From contig NZ_JAFFPS010000071.1 in assembly GCF_016919165.1 (NCBI RefSeq), forward strand, positions 248,001 through 312,000: a stretch of DNA of 64,000 nt. The letters are read 5' to 3'. Positions 53,418 through 63,346 of the stretch are shown here, piece by piece. Position 1 is the stretch's first letter, and every line of letters begins with the position of its first letter. The DNA is from Leptospira chreensis. Its GTDB lineage: Bacteria; Spirochaetota; Leptospiria; Leptospirales; Leptospiraceae. The translations under genes were made by a program, and so were the position numbers. A model generated the notes under the pieces. It saw only the letters and a list, made by a program, of their open reading frames with translations, searched no databases and had not been told where the DNA came from.

Positions 53418-54274
53418 CAAGTTCTCTCAAAGGCCATTCCAAAGATTTAGGAGACAATTTTATCATCCGCCGCGTTCTTCCTGCTATGGAAAAACGTTCG
53501 GTGGGTCCCTTTGTTTTTTTTGACCATTTTGGTCCAGTCCCCGTGGTCACGGGACAAGAACTTGTGGTTCGAGCCCATCCGCACATTGGCCTTGCTACCA
53601 TCACTTTTTTGTATGATGGTGTGATTACTCACCGTGATAGTTTGAAAGTAGAAATGGACATCAGGCCACACGAAACCAATTGGATGGTTGCCGGTTCTGG
53701 AATCGTACACAGTGAACGATCTAAATTTGATCCCAAATACGAAGTTTTAGAAGGCATTCAAACCTGGATTGCTCTACCAAAAGAAAAAGAAGAAATAGAT
53801 CCTAGTTTTGAACATTTTTCTGAATTGGAGATCCCAGTTCTTAAAAAAGATGGATTGGTCTTTCGGTTGTTAGGTGGTAGTTTCTTGGGATTACAATCAC
53901 CGGCGACTGTACATTCTCCCTTGTTTTATGCAGACATTGAAGTGAGTCCCTCGGTTGAAACCGTGGATTGGATTCTTTCTGACAAGGAAGAGGCTGGGCT
54001 TTATGTATCTCGTGGTTCTATCGAAGCCAATGGCGAATCCTATGCGATTGGGTCCATGGTTCTTTTTGAAAAAGGAAGTTCTGTAAAATTTAAAGCCAAA
54101 CAAAACAGTCGTTTGATGTTACTTGGTGGAGAACCACTTACGGAAAAAAGACATATCTTTTGGAATTTTGTTTCTACAAGTCAGGATGCGATTGAGAGAG
54201 CAAAAGAAAGATGGGTAAAAGATGAATTTCCAAAAGTTCCCGGGGAAACAGACAGAATTCCTTTACCCAATTAA
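53414..54274 (+). CDS. Pirin-family protein
   Basis: 286 residues, bicupin fold. The metal-binding motif is intact: RAHPHIGLATITFLYDGVITHRDS with two His, then HETNWMVAGSGIVHSER with further His/Glu ligands. Pirins bind iron and act as quercetinase-like dioxygenases or as regulators; which is true here is open. Start ATG overlaps the previous stop (ATGA). Last gene of the SRPBCC/propeller/pirin group. Confidence 0.93.
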   Translation: MTSSLKGHSKDLGDNFIIRRVLPAMEKRSVGPFVFFDHFGPVPVVTGQELVVRAHPHIGLATITFLYDGVITHRDSLKVEMDIRPHETNWMVAGSGIVHSERSKFDPKYEVLEGIQTWIALPKEKEEIDPSFEHFSELEIPVLKKDGLVFRLLGGSFLGLQSPATVHSPLFYADIEVSPSVETVDWILSDKEEAGLYVSRGSIEANGESYAIGSMVLFEKGSSVKFKAKQNSRLMLLGGEPLTEKRHIFWNFVSTSQDAIERAKERWVKDEFPKVPGETDRIPLPN

Positions 54275-54292
54275 AAGTTAAGATTTAGAAAT

Positions 54293-54595
54293 TTATTTCA
54301 ACTCATCCGCAGCTTTTTTGTATTCTTCTGCTTCTGATCGAAATTCTTTTGCTAGGTTTAAACAATGTTCTTTAAACTTCGCTTCGGTGATTGCCTTTCC
54401 ACCTTTGTTTCCCGCCATTTTTTCGTGTCGTACAGCATTTGCTTCTTTCTCTTTTGCCATGGAGTTTAAGTAGGAGCGTGCTGCTTGTTTACTTTCTGGA
54501 GAATTTGCCTCTTTAATCATCAAGTTCTCTAAGTCAGACAAAGCAAATACTGAAGTAGATGCTAACACGAGTAATAGGGTAAATATTTTTTTCAT
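54293..54595 (-). CDS. Small exported helical protein
   Basis: About 100 residues from the ATG at 54595, set by a GAGAGG ribosome site and by a consensus promoter whose -10 box lies upstream; an earlier ATG at 54625 would fall before the transcription start. Signal peptide KKIFTLLLVLASTSVFA. The mature part is charged and helical (KEANSPESKQAARSYLNSMAKEKEANAVRHEKMAG). One Cys (KEHCLNLAKEF). Family not recognised; resembles other small secreted Leptospira proteins. Given the promoter it is probably well expressed. Confidence 0.82.
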   Translation of the reverse strand: MKKIFTLLLVLASTSVFALSDLENLMIKEANSPESKQAARSYLNSMAKEKEANAVRHEKMAGNKGGKAITEAKFKEHCLNLAKEFRSEAEEYKKAADELK

Positions 54596-54614
54596 AGAAT
54601 CCTCTCTGGTAACT

Positions 54615-54641
54615 ATTATACCCAATCTATACGATTGTCAA
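54615..54641 (-). promoter_or_regulatory. Consensus sigma-70-type promoter of the small exported protein
   Basis: On the minus strand TTGACA (54641-54636), a 15-base spacer, then TATAAT (54620-54615): both hexamers are perfect, the spacer shorter than the usual 17. The predicted start near 54608 leaves a leader of about 12 bases carrying the ribosome site. It begins just beyond the manA stop. Confidence 0.8.
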
Positions 54642-54650
54642 TAGGGGAGG

Positions 54651-55667
54651 TTATTGATATTTTACAGTATCGGAGCCAGCAGACATAAAAGCGAGTTTGG
54701 TTCCCGTTTCCGCAAAGGCAGAAATGGTTTCTGAAAAGCCAGTAGCCGTGACCATAAAGGTTTCATTCGGTCCTACTAGTTTCTGAAATTCAGGAAAATA
54801 AACCGATCCAGAGATTGTATAAAAAATTCCGAACGCGGCCGGATCACATAACGTAGAAAAGGTGAAGTTCTGTGCTTGGTGAAACTCCCAGGATTCCAAT
54901 CGGAATTTATCGTTAGAAGTGAACAGGTAACGAGGGAATGGATGGTAGGTGATTAGTTGTTTTGATTTTTTTTCCGAACCATCTGATTTTTGGAAATTGA
55001 GAACAGCCAATGCTTTTTCTAAATGGAGTTCTCTTGGATTTCCATCATCACCCAAACGACCATAATCGTACACTCTGTAGGTGGAATCGGAAGACTGTTG
55101 TACTTCTAAAAGTAAAACTCCTCCTCCAATGGCGTGGATGGTTCCGGGGTTTAATAAAAATACATCCCCGGATTGCACTTTCGACTTTTTAAGAACCGTC
55201 TCTCCCAGGTTTTGTTTTACAAGAGCTGAATATTCTTCGCGATTTGTATTAGTATCAAATCCAACTACCAGCTCGGCTCCGGGGTCAGCGTACAAAACAT
55301 ACCAACATTCTTTTTTGCCGTTGGATTTTGGATCGTATTTGAGTGCGTATGCATCATCCGGATGGACTTGGACAGAAAGTTTTTCTTTGGCATCGATTAC
55401 CTTTACGAGTAAGGGTAATCCTGAATTTGTAAATGGTTTGCCTAGAACTTCATTGGGAGCTTTTCGTATAAGGTCTGTTAAGGGAAGATTTTGAAATTCG
55501 GGGTTTTGAATGGGAGAAACATCGGTTCCATAAACCGAGACTTCCCAAGATTCACCGATGGCCCCTTCTGGAATTTTTCGACCCAGTGTAGTCTCGAGTT
55601 TCCGACCTCCCCAGATTTTTTCCTTATAAAGGGGGGTCAAAAACAGAACTTTGGGAATCTTTTCCAT
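54651..55667 (-). CDS. manA: Mannose-6-phosphate isomerase, type I
   Basis: 338-residue zinc enzyme converting mannose-6-phosphate to fructose-6-phosphate. It opens FLTPLYKEKIWGGRKLETTLG. Zinc ligands are expected in VQVHPDDAYA (His), KKECWYVLYADPGAELVVG (Glu) and GTIHAIGGGVLLLEVQQSSDSTYRVYDYGR (His). Length matches the short bacterial type. Cytosolic, for glycan precursor synthesis. Twelve bases after the J-domain gene stop, so these two are co-transcribed. Confidence 0.94.
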   Translation of the reverse strand: MEKIPKVLFLTPLYKEKIWGGRKLETTLGRKIPEGAIGESWEVSVYGTDVSPIQNPEFQNLPLTDLIRKAPNEVLGKPFTNSGLPLLVKVIDAKEKLSVQVHPDDAYALKYDPKSNGKKECWYVLYADPGAELVVGFDTNTNREEYSALVKQNLGETVLKKSKVQSGDVFLLNPGTIHAIGGGVLLLEVQQSSDSTYRVYDYGRLGDDGNPRELHLEKALAVLNFQKSDGSEKKSKQLITYHPFPRYLFTSNDKFRLESWEFHQAQNFTFSTLCDPAAFGIFYTISGSVYFPEFQKLVGPNETFMVTATGFSETISAFAETGTKLAFMSAGSDTVKYQ

Positions 55668-55678
55668 CGATTTCCTTT

Positions 55679-56389
55679 TTAGACAGTACTCTTAACCCGT
55701 AAAGGGATATTTTTATGAACCAAGAGTTTCACCCTTAGGTATTTTTTCTTAAAATGGGTGAAGGAATCGGGTCGGAATTTGGAGAGATCAAATTCAAAAA
55801 CCTTTCCATGCAAAAGAGCCGATTTGGGAAATTCCACTTTGAGATTTTTGTAACCTTTGTAACTACCTCGTCCACTGCAGGCGGGACAATGGGGATCTCC
55901 ACCCATACAATCTCGGCAAACAATTCTTACCGTGAGAGGGATGACGGCAATCACAGGGCGTATAATTTCAGATTCTTTTAAATCAATGATCAAATCATAA
56001 TCGATCCCTGTGACTTTTCGCCTGTCTTTGTTTCGAAATCCTTTTCTCATTAACCCGCGTTTGGCGAGTTCTAAAATACCGGTTGTGAATCGAACCCGAG
56101 AAACTGGCAGGACTACCGGATGTTCTTCTAGTTTGCGTTTTACAAATTCGCGAGCGTAGTTTTTTTTGAATTCCTCATCATATGATTTTCGTCCCTCTCC
56201 GGTTAGGGTTTGGTAGGCGAGATAGAGGATTTGGAATTTGGAATAGGAACCAGTGAGAGGATTGTCTGGGTGGAATTGTTTCACCAGATGACGGAAAGAG
56301 GTTTTAATCTCTTCCGTCGTGGCTCCAAAAGGAATCTCTAGGACTTCGTAAAGGTTGGTAGGTTGTTGTGGTGGTATGGTGTGACTCAT
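55679..56389 (-). CDS. J-domain protein with zinc-ribbon-like centre
   Basis: 236 residues. The J domain (residues about 11-75) has the HPD tripeptide in LVKQFHPDNPLTGSYSKFQILYLAYQTL. Later, VCRDCMGGDPHCPACSGRGSYKGYK holds CxxC...CxxC, a single zinc-ribbon reminiscent of one half of the DnaJ Cys-rich repeat. C-terminal strands follow. It would stimulate DnaK ATPase for a narrow client. Followed closely by manA. Confidence 0.9.
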   Translation of the reverse strand: MSHTIPPQQPTNLYEVLEIPFGATTEEIKTSFRHLVKQFHPDNPLTGSYSKFQILYLAYQTLTGEGRKSYDEEFKKNYAREFVKRKLEEHPVVLPVSRVRFTTGILELAKRGLMRKGFRNKDRRKVTGIDYDLIIDLKESEIIRPVIAVIPLTVRIVCRDCMGGDPHCPACSGRGSYKGYKNLKVEFPKSALLHGKVFEFDLSKFRPDSFTHFKKKYLRVKLLVHKNIPLRVKSTV

Positions 56390-56404
56390 TCCACCCTCAC
56401 AGTA

Positions 56405-57124
56405 TTATGGTTCTTGAAAGTCCCCGCTGACAGAAACTTCCAATACGGATTCAGAAACCACTCGAGTTTCTAAACTACCTTTTGCTTGAATGTATCGGTC
56501 AATGGTTCTTGCCACTTCACGGAGTCTATCTCGGTATGCAGCTGCTAAACGGAGTCTTTCCCATGGGCTTTGGATTTTTTCCAACTCTAAGTTCAGTGTA
56601 TTGTCATCTGCATTAGTTACAGTGCGAACAGAAAGTGTTAGTCCTTTCACTCCACCAGCTGTATTGTTTTTTAATTCACGGTAAGTGGTGACTGGGTCTT
56701 TGCCTCTTTCCGTGAGTGATTTTCTGGACCAAAAAGCAATTTCATCTAATGAAAATCCGCCACCTTCCGCTCCGCCACCACCTTTCAATTTCATAACGAA
56801 ACGACTGTGTAGGACATAACGTGGTTCAAAGGGTAGGTGGATTTCCCTTGCATTGGTCACTTGACCATAACGGCTATCTTTGATTTTCTTTTCGAAACTT
56901 AGGAATTTCACCTTATCGTTGATCACTGCGTGGTAATCATCGATTTCTTTGCCGATTCTTTCGATCTTCTGTTGTTGTTTTGCGTTATAAGGAATGAGAG
57001 CAATGCTTCCATCCGGATTTAACTTTTTAGAATCTGATTGGCTAACAGGTTCATTTTTTTCGTCGGCAGCAAAAAGGCCAACGGTGAGTAGAAAGGATAG
57101 AATTAGGACAAACGAGATGCGCAT
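56405..57124 (-). CDS. Hypothetical exported protein
   Basis: 239 residues. Signal peptide ISFVLILSFLLTVGLFA. Contains an Ala/Asp/Lys-rich N-terminal part, a glycine run KLKGGGGAEGGGFSLDEIAFW near the middle, and a helical C-terminal part SPWERLRLAAAYRDRLREVARTIDRYIQAKG. No motif recognised; typical of Leptospira conserved hypothetical genes. Ends 15 bases before the J-domain gene. Confidence 0.72.
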   Translation of the reverse strand: MRISFVLILSFLLTVGLFAADEKNEPVSQSDSKKLNPDGSIALIPYNAKQQQKIERIGKEIDDYHAVINDKVKFLSFEKKIKDSRYGQVTNAREIHLPFEPRYVLHSRFVMKLKGGGGAEGGGFSLDEIAFWSRKSLTERGKDPVTTYRELKNNTAGGVKGLTLSVRTVTNADDNTLNLELEKIQSPWERLRLAAAYRDRLREVARTIDRYIQAKGSLETRVVSESVLEVSVSGDFQEP

Positions 57125-57242
57125 ACGAACTCCCAGATAGTAGACTCTATATATATTTTCGACTTTTGAAATGAAATCATTAATTTGTTAAAAATAAGGT
57201 TGATAAAAAACGCAAAAACCCGATCCTTGCGGAAGGTCTCCC

Positions 57243-57587
57243 ATGGAAATAAATCTAAAAAAAAATGCAGACGCCTATGTGATCAGCATTTCTGGAAGTT
57301 TGGACATTTACACTTCCCTGGATTTTAAAAACTTCCTGGAAACCAATGTTCCCACTCAACCCACTGAAAATCTACATGTCATCATCAATTTAGAGAAACT
57401 CAATTATATTGATTCCTCTGGAATTGGAATGCTCATCAAACAGCTGAATTATGTCCAGGAACTGAAGGGAAAGTTCTCCATTGCCAATATGAAACCGGCG
57501 ATCGAGAAGGTTTTCAAAGTGGCAGGCCTTACTAGTTACTTCCAAACCATTGGCGAAGACGAATACCGCGAAAAATACGCAGTTTAG
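57243..57587 (+). CDS. STAS-domain anti-sigma-factor antagonist
   Basis: 114 residues, a single STAS domain: INLKKNADAYVISISGSLDIYTSLDFKNFL, and LEKLNYIDSSGIGMLIKQL with the phospho-Ser in DSSG. In the family it is switched by a serine kinase and a PP2C phosphatase (a SpoIIE-type phosphatase exists at 11.3 kb but is not linked). GGAAGGT precedes the ATG. Its partners are unknown. Confidence 0.93.
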   Translation: MEINLKKNADAYVISISGSLDIYTSLDFKNFLETNVPTQPTENLHVIINLEKLNYIDSSGIGMLIKQLNYVQELKGKFSIANMKPAIEKVFKVAGLTSYFQTIGEDEYREKYAV

Positions 57588-57597
57588 TCGTTTCTTT

Positions 57598-58167
57598 TTA
57601 CTCTCTCGCTCCTAGTCGATTTTCCAATACAAACGCATCCCAAACCCCCCAAAAACGCCCAAGTGAGTTATTGCTTGGGACGAGATCGACATAAATCTTT
57701 CCATCAGGATACTCAGAAGGTTCCAAAGGAATTTCAATGGGATTGGGAAAACTTTGGTTTCTGTCAGCATAAACAGAAAGTTTGGGCCTTCCATTCACAA
57801 GGAGGTTCAATTTTCTCGGTTTGAATTTAGATCCTTTTAAAGGTCTGTACCGAGTTATGTCCAAATAGAGATACACTGTGGATTTGGAAACGATGGGTTT
57901 TTCCAAAAGGAAACGAAGTCCTGTTTCTGGTACCATCCTACAAATGTAGTCTTGCAACCCGAGGTGGGCGCCGTCCGGTTCCAATTCATAAGACTGGTAG
58001 ATGGCCCAAGTTTTCAGTTCGGGGAAGGTGGCAATGTCTTCTGGGAGGAGGCCTTCTTCCAATCCAAATTCCTGTTTGGGAATGATAGAGTCTGATGCGA
58101 ACACAGAAACCAAGTTTGATAAAAAGATTGCCGTAAGGAGAAGGATTCGTAGTTTCAATGGAAGCAC
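57598..58167 (-). CDS. Hypothetical exported protein
   Basis: 189 residues. Signal peptide LRILLLTAIFLSNLVSVFA. Beta-rich mature part (STVYLYLDITRYRPL, KLNLLVNGRPKLSVYADRNQ, GKIYVDLVPSNNSLGRFWGVWDAF). It converges on the STAS gene with a 10-bp gap and is divergent from ribF. Not recognised. Confidence 0.75.
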   Translation of the reverse strand: MLPLKLRILLLTAIFLSNLVSVFASDSIIPKQEFGLEEGLLPEDIATFPELKTWAIYQSYELEPDGAHLGLQDYICRMVPETGLRFLLEKPIVSKSTVYLYLDITRYRPLKGSKFKPRKLNLLVNGRPKLSVYADRNQSFPNPIEIPLEPSEYPDGKIYVDLVPSNNSLGRFWGVWDAFVLENRLGARE

Positions 58168-58203
58168 CTAGTACAAGTATCGGATTACGAGACAAGTCCC
58201 CCT

Positions 58204-59136
58204 TTGAAAATTATTCGCTCTTTAGAACTGATCCAAAACGAGTTTCAAAATGGCTCCTCCTTGACTCTCGGCAACTTCGATGGGATCCATGTAGGCCACC
58301 AGACCTTACTCCTTCGAACTGTGGAAAAAGCAAAGGAACTAGGGATCCCTTCTGTGGTTGTTACCTACTATCCAAACCCTTCTGTGGTTCTTGGCAAAAA
58401 ACCAAATTTTAAATACCTCTCTTCCGAAAAGGAAAAAGAAGAACTCATCAGTGGGTTCGGCATCGACTACTTACTTGTTTTGGATTTTACTTTGGAACTT
58501 TCTAAAATGTCTGCAGAAGACTTTTTAGAAAAAATTATGATCCAAATTTTGAACGCCAAACATATAGTCATTGGTTATAATCATTTTTTTGGAGCAGAGC
58601 GCCGCGGTGATTTCACACTTTTAGATTCAAATAAAACTAAATATGGTTATGCGGTGGAATTAAAAGAAGCCGTCTTAAAAAAAGAAAGCAAAATCTCTTC
58701 TTCTCTCATCCGTGGGTTTTTGGAAAAAGGAGAAATGGAAGAGGCTAAAGTTCTTTTAGGAAGGAACTATCATATTTCTGGAATTGTTTTTGAAGGTGCC
58801 AAACGAGGAAGAACGATCGGATTTCCTACGGCAAATATCAAAGTGCCGGATGATAAACTTCTTCCCACCATTGGCGTTTACGCTTGTTTTGCGAAGTTTG
58901 ATGGAAAAGACCATAAGGGAATGGTCAACATTGGACACAACCCCACCTTTGATGGATTGGGTCTTCATGTCGAAGTGAATATTTTTGATTTTGATGGCGA
59001 TTTGTATGGCAAAGAACTAGAATTAGAAATTGTTCAAAAGATCCGAGATGAAAAAAAGTTTGGGGGATTGGAAGAATTAAAAGGCCAACTCGCAAAAGAC
59101 AAAAATACCTGTGTCCAAGTTTTAAATTTTAACTAA
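58204..59136 (+). CDS. ribF: Bifunctional riboflavin kinase / FAD synthetase
   Basis: 310 residues. N-terminal FAD-synthetase (nucleotidyltransferase) domain with GNFDGIHVGHQTLL and GYNHFFGAERRGDFTLL; C-terminal flavokinase domain with GAKRGRTIGFPTANIKVPDDKLLPTIGVYACF and GMVNIGHNPTF. Makes FMN and FAD from riboflavin and ATP. The start is a TTG at 58204 with no clear ribosome site. Its last 15 bases overlap the end of the convergent coiled-coil gene. Confidence 0.95.
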   Translation: MKIIRSLELIQNEFQNGSSLTLGNFDGIHVGHQTLLLRTVEKAKELGIPSVVVTYYPNPSVVLGKKPNFKYLSSEKEKEELISGFGIDYLLVLDFTLELSKMSAEDFLEKIMIQILNAKHIVIGYNHFFGAERRGDFTLLDSNKTKYGYAVELKEAVLKKESKISSSLIRGFLEKGEMEEAKVLLGRNYHISGIVFEGAKRGRTIGFPTANIKVPDDKLLPTIGVYACFAKFDGKDHKGMVNIGHNPTFDGLGLHVEVNIFDFDGDLYGKELELEIVQKIRDEKKFGGLEELKGQLAKDKNTCVQVLNFN

Positions 59137-59886
59137 GTGGTATAACTTTCCTTTTCGTTTGATTTTTCCTAAAACCTGTCCGTTCGTAGAATCTTTTTCG
59201 AGTAATCCTTCTAGAGATGTTTTGGATACGGCCCAATCTTCTTTCAGTTCATCAAAATAAAATCCAAGTTCTTCCTTTGATGAATCTTTCATCAGAATCA
59301 CATTCTTTTGTTTTTTCTCACCTTCTTCCATGAGTACAAATCCAGGGCCTGGAAATAAAGGAATGGACTTATCTCCTATCTTTAATTGTTTTTTGAAGGC
59401 AGGGATATTTCTAAGAATGCGGTAACTCTTTTTAGGAATTAGAAAATGGACACCTTCTAACACATAACAAATAAAAATCAACTTTCCATTAAGCCTTTGT
59501 GATGGAACTTGTGGTTGTTTTTTTTCTGTGAGACGAGTGGCAATCCGAGTGATTCGGTTTTTTAAAGCAGAATCTAAAAACTCAATTTTATCTTCTGATT
59601 TGATTTTGTCTAAGATATGAAATAAAGAATCGAACTCTTTCTGTTTGTATTCATTTTTGATTTGGAACTTATGGACTTCTGTATTTAGGCGTTTGCTTCT
59701 TTGTAAAAAGTATGGGGATTCGTTTGTTTGTGAAATTTGAATCAGTTTTTCAGAAAGTTGGATCATGTTTGTGATACAATTTTTCGAATCTCTTTCCAGT
59801 TCTTCCAGACGAATCAATTCATTTTCTAATTTGATTTTGGTCTGAAAGAACTCTTCTGCCCCCAATACTTTTTTGGTCGGTTTCAT
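59122..59886 (-). CDS. Hypothetical, coiled coil plus C-terminal domain
   Basis: 254 residues, cytosolic. N-terminal half is a long charged coiled coil (residues about 10-115: KLENELIRLEELERDSKN, QIKNEYKQKEFDSLFHIL). From about residue 130 comes a beta-rich domain, KLIFICYVLEGVHFLIPKKSYRILRN ... KSIPLFPGPGFVLMEEGEKKQKNVILMKD, which faintly resembles a CheW-like fold. Nine bases after the rodA stop on the same strand, so probably the last gene of the cell-shape operon. Function unknown. Confidence 0.72.
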   Translation of the reverse strand: MKPTKKVLGAEEFFQTKIKLENELIRLEELERDSKNCITNMIQLSEKLIQISQTNESPYFLQRSKRLNTEVHKFQIKNEYKQKEFDSLFHILDKIKSEDKIEFLDSALKNRITRIATRLTEKKQPQVPSQRLNGKLIFICYVLEGVHFLIPKKSYRILRNIPAFKKQLKIGDKSIPLFPGPGFVLMEEGEKKQKNVILMKDSSKEELGFYFDELKEDWAVSKTSLEGLLEKDSTNGQVLGKIKRKGKLYHLVKI

Positions 59887-59894
59887 GGCGGTTC

Positions 59895-61409
59895 TTAGTT
59901 TGCAAACTTACGTTTTTTGATCGAAAGAATAATTCCCACAGCAGTCATCGCCATCACCAAATGCGATCCTCCGTAACTCATAAATGTGAGTGGAACGCCC
60001 GTTACAGGGAGAAGTCCAATCACAATCCCCACATTGATGGCGATATGGAAAAATATCATGGCAACAATTCCGGCAGCAAGTAGGGAACCAAACCTGTCTT
60101 TACTTTCAAAACTAATTTGGAGTCCTCGCAGTGGGATCGACATTAGAAAGAATAGAAGTAATACACTTCCAAAAAATCCAGTTTGTTCTGCCCAAGATGC
60201 AAAGATAAAGTCTGTTCCCGATTCGGGAACATGAGGGATTCTTCCTTCTGTCATCTCCCCGTGAAAGAGTCCTTTCCCAAAAACCTTTCCAGAACCTACG
60301 GCTGGTTTGGAGGCTCGGAGTTGGTAACCCGCACCTTGTTTGAATTGGTCAGGGTTTAGAAAGGCAGTGAGTCGAATGACTTGGTTTTCTCGGAAAGGAA
60401 TGGATTTGTGGACGGCAATGGCTGAGAGGATGGAAAGTCCTAAAATCCCAATCGTGATATAATAGTTTCTCAGATTTTTGGATCCGCGTGCGATACGAAT
60501 AAAAATCATCACCAAACTAATAAGAGCGAGAGTTCCACCCAGGCCAAACATAAAGGCTTCGTTCGATAGGATTTTATAACCGACACTCGCATATTCATCT
60601 TTTACGATTTCTGCGGCTTCCCGAATCATTTGTAGATTTTTAGGATTTTCGATACCAGGTAAGGTAAGGCCTGATACTTTTTTTCCATCCAAGATGAGCC
60701 AAATTTTTCCTTGGAGTTGGTTTACGATCGATACCAGTTCTACCTTGTTATCTTTGCGAAGTAAATCCACCAAAGGTTGAATGAGTGTTAGTTGGGAGTA
60801 AGCAAGATACATGGGAACCATCAGTGAAATCCCACCAAAGGTGAGCAGGGATCCAACGTGCAAAATATCGGCTCCACCTAAATACAACATGGTGAATAAC
60901 ATGGGTAAAAAAGACACTGCCGTTCCAAAGTCTGGTTGCAAAATAATAAAAAGCATCGGCACCAAACAGATGATAAATGGCACAATGAGTACTGTGATTT
61001 TGTGCATTTCTTTTTCTTTTAAAACCAAATACTGTCCAAGTAAAATCACTGTTGCGAGTTTCGAAAACTCAGAGGCTTGGAGAGTGATGGGTCCTAGTTT
61101 TAACCAAGAACGAGCCCCCCGACCGGAAGGAAGGTATCCAATTCCAGGAATCAGTGTGAGTACAAGTAGTACAATGGAAAAGATATAAATGAAAAGAGCA
61201 TAGGAACCAATCAACTGGTAGTTGATCCTAGACATAAACCACATGGCAGCAAGTCCAACAAATACAAAGGTAAATTGTTTGTACCAACGACCCAGTCCAT
61301 CAGCGGTGTTGGCTTCTTGTGTGTACAATGTGAGAACTCCCGCCATTGCCACGAGGACTACGGAGAAGATGAGAAAAAAATCGAGTTTTTCGGTATTGCG
61401 ATCAGCCAT
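59895..61409 (-). CDS. rodA: Rod-shape peptidoglycan polymerase RodA, with insertion
   Basis: 504 residues, longer than the usual 370-420. SEDS-family glycosyltransferase polymerising lipid II with PBP2. Seen: [51 protein letters not shown] with the catalytic Asp, [21 protein letters not shown], and the C-terminal [17 protein letters not shown]. The extra length is an insertion at about residues 205-285 between membrane segments ([13 protein letters not shown] ... [20 protein letters not shown]), soluble and charged. The ATG overlaps the mrdA stop by one base. Confidence 0.95.
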   Translation of the reverse strand: MADRNTEKLDFFLIFSVVLVAMAGVLTLYTQEANTADGLGRWYKQFTFVFVGLAAMWFMSRINYQLIGSYALFIYIFSIVLLVLTLIPGIGYLPSGRGARSWLKLGPITLQASEFSKLATVILLGQYLVLKEKEMHKITVLIVPFIICLVPMLFIILQPDFGTAVSFLPMLFTMLYLGGADILHVGSLLTFGGISLMVPMYLAYSQLTLIQPLVDLLRKDNKVELVSIVNQLQGKIWLILDGKKVSGLTLPGIENPKNLQMIREAAEIVKDEYASVGYKILSNEAFMFGLGGTLALISLVMIFIRIARGSKNLRNYYITIGILGLSILSAIAVHKSIPFRENQVIRLTAFLNPDQFKQGAGYQLRASKPAVGSGKVFGKGLFHGEMTEGRIPHVPESGTDFIFASWAEQTGFFGSVLLLFFLMSIPLRGLQISFESKDRFGSLLAAGIVAMIFFHIAINVGIVIGLLPVTGVPLTFMSYGGSHLVMAMTAVGIILSIKKRKFAN

Positions 61410-63346
61410 TAAAATGCCTCTTGTTCTACTGGTGCTTCTTCTAGCATGGTTTTGGCCCGTGACCTGTCCGTTCTTGGGAAAGATCCTGGTGGAAAGGCAG
61501 CTTTAAATACTTCTCTTGCGGCAGGAGCAGCGGAAGCTGCGCCACCTACACCATATTCTACGAAGGCTGCAACTAATATCTGTTTTTCGGGAGGTGCATT
61601 GACTGGCGCATATCCAATAAACCAAGCGTGGTTTGAGGAAGAAGCTCCTCTTCGTCTGGTTTGTGCCGTTCCCGTTTTACCGGCAATTTCAGGAAGGGTT
61701 GGTGAGTTGAGAACACCAGATGCCGTTCCCGAATACCCAACCAAATACAATCCTTCTTTCAATGCTTCAACCGTTGAACGTTTGAGGGGGATATCTCTCA
61801 AAATTGTTGGTTCTGTTTTTTGGATGAGGGAGTTATCAAGAGGGCTTCTGATTTCTGAAACCACATAGGGTTTATAAATTTTTCCATTATTCACGACAGC
61901 CATATAAAACAGAGCCATCTCAATCGGAGTGGTTGAAATAAAACCTTGGCCGATGGAAAGGTTGACTGTGTCCCCATCAAACCACTTGTTTCCATAAGTT
62001 CTTTTTTTCCAATCAGAACTGGGAATGAAACCTGTTGCTTCCCCAGGAAGGTCGATTCCCGATTTTTTATCTAAACCGAATAACCTACAGTAGGCGAGGA
62101 TTGGTTCGGCGCCTAATTTATATCCTAATTGGTAAAAATATACGGAATTGGATTTTTCCAAGGCTTGGGCCAAGTTGAGATCCCCGTGATTTTTTTTGTC
62201 CCAGTTATAAAATACTTGGTCCGGTACCCCTTTGAATGTTGACTTCAATGTAAAATTTGCCGGACAAGAAAATGTTTGTTTGGGATCAAAATTGATTTTG
62301 TGTTCACTTTCCATAGCAGCAAGGCCCACAAGGGTTTTGAAAGTGGATGCGGGTGGAAACCTAGATTGGATTGCTAAATTTAAAAAACCACCGTTGTTTG
62401 TAACACGTGTAAAGTGGTTGGAACGATCCAGTTTGTTTTTTCCAGAAAGGATATTGGGATCGTAAGATGGATTGGATGCCATGGCTAAAACTTCACCAGT
62501 GGTTGCTTTGATAGCTAGAACCGTTCCCCTAACACCCTTTAGGGCACGATAAGCGGCAATCTGCATATCTCGATCAATGGTGAGAACCAAATTGTTTCCA
62601 GGAACCGAATGTTCGATGACTCGTTCTTCTTCGATATTTCCTTCGGTGTTTCTTTTTTGGATGCGGAACCCGTCTTGGCCACGAAGAGTCGTGTCATAAA
62701 GAGATTCAATCCCACCTTTACCAATGAGTTGGTAGGTTTTGATTTCTTTTTCTTGAAGATCGCTCGTTGTTGGTTTTCCCACATAACCAGTTACATGCGA
62801 GAGAGCAGGCCCCATATGATACACACGTGCTGGCGAAGAAACTAAATAAACATATTTATTGATATTATCTAAAACAAGGATTCGTTCTTGTTGTTCGCGT
62901 GAGATCCCTTCTAAAAGCACAAAAGGTTCTCTCGAACGAATTTTTTTAATCATTCGCGAGTCTTGGAGTTCTTTTTCGTAATAAACGATGGGGATGGAAA
63001 GGGCTTCGCAGAATTTATAAATAAAATCTTTTACCTTTCTTGGATCGTTTTTCAGTAAACTTGTATTGAGAATGACGTCGAGAGATGCGGAGTTGGAAAC
63101 CAGAGGTTGGCTAGTTTCCGGAGTGAGAAAATTACGATCAAAAATATTCCCACGATCAGCAGGGATAGACTCACTTCTGCGGACAAAACGTTCGGCTTTT
63201 AGGGAGTTCTCACTTCCTTGTACAATCTGTAGATTGAATAACTGAAGGATATAGGCTGTTAATGTGAAAACAACCATACCTGTAAAAAAGTACAGTCGTT
63301 TTCGAAAACTAGTTTCTAAGCGAAACTCAGATGCCGACTGGCTCAT
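61409..63346 (-). CDS. mrdA: Penicillin-binding protein 2 (transpeptidase)
   Basis: 645 residues. N-terminal membrane anchor ([25 protein letters not shown]), PBP dimerisation domain, then transpeptidase domain with the three active-site motifs: STFK near residue 332, SNS near residue 400, KTGT near residue 557. [12 protein letters not shown] is the usual PBP2 pedestal motif. Cross-links peptidoglycan during elongation in complex with RodA. Its start overlaps the mreD stop by four bases. Confidence 0.96.
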   Translation of the reverse strand: MSQSASEFRLETSFRKRLYFFTGMVVFTLTAYILQLFNLQIVQGSENSLKAERFVRRSESIPADRGNIFDRNFLTPETSQPLVSNSASLDVILNTSLLKNDPRKVKDFIYKFCEALSIPIVYYEKELQDSRMIKKIRSREPFVLLEGISREQQERILVLDNINKYVYLVSSPARVYHMGPALSHVTGYVGKPTTSDLQEKEIKTYQLIGKGGIESLYDTTLRGQDGFRIQKRNTEGNIEEERVIEHSVPGNNLVLTIDRDMQIAAYRALKGVRGTVLAIKATTGEVLAMASNPSYDPNILSGKNKLDRSNHFTRVTNNGGFLNLAIQSRFPPASTFKTLVGLAAMESEHKINFDPKQTFSCPANFTLKSTFKGVPDQVFYNWDKKNHGDLNLAQALEKSNSVYFYQLGYKLGAEPILAYCRLFGLDKKSGIDLPGEATGFIPSSDWKKRTYGNKWFDGDTVNLSIGQGFISTTPIEMALFYMAVVNNGKIYKPYVVSEIRSPLDNSLIQKTEPTILRDIPLKRSTVEALKEGLYLVGYSGTASGVLNSPTLPEIAGKTGTAQTRRRGASSSNHAWFIGYAPVNAPPEKQILVAAFVEYGVGGAASAAPAAREVFKAAFPPGSFPRTDRSRAKTMLEEAPVEQEAF

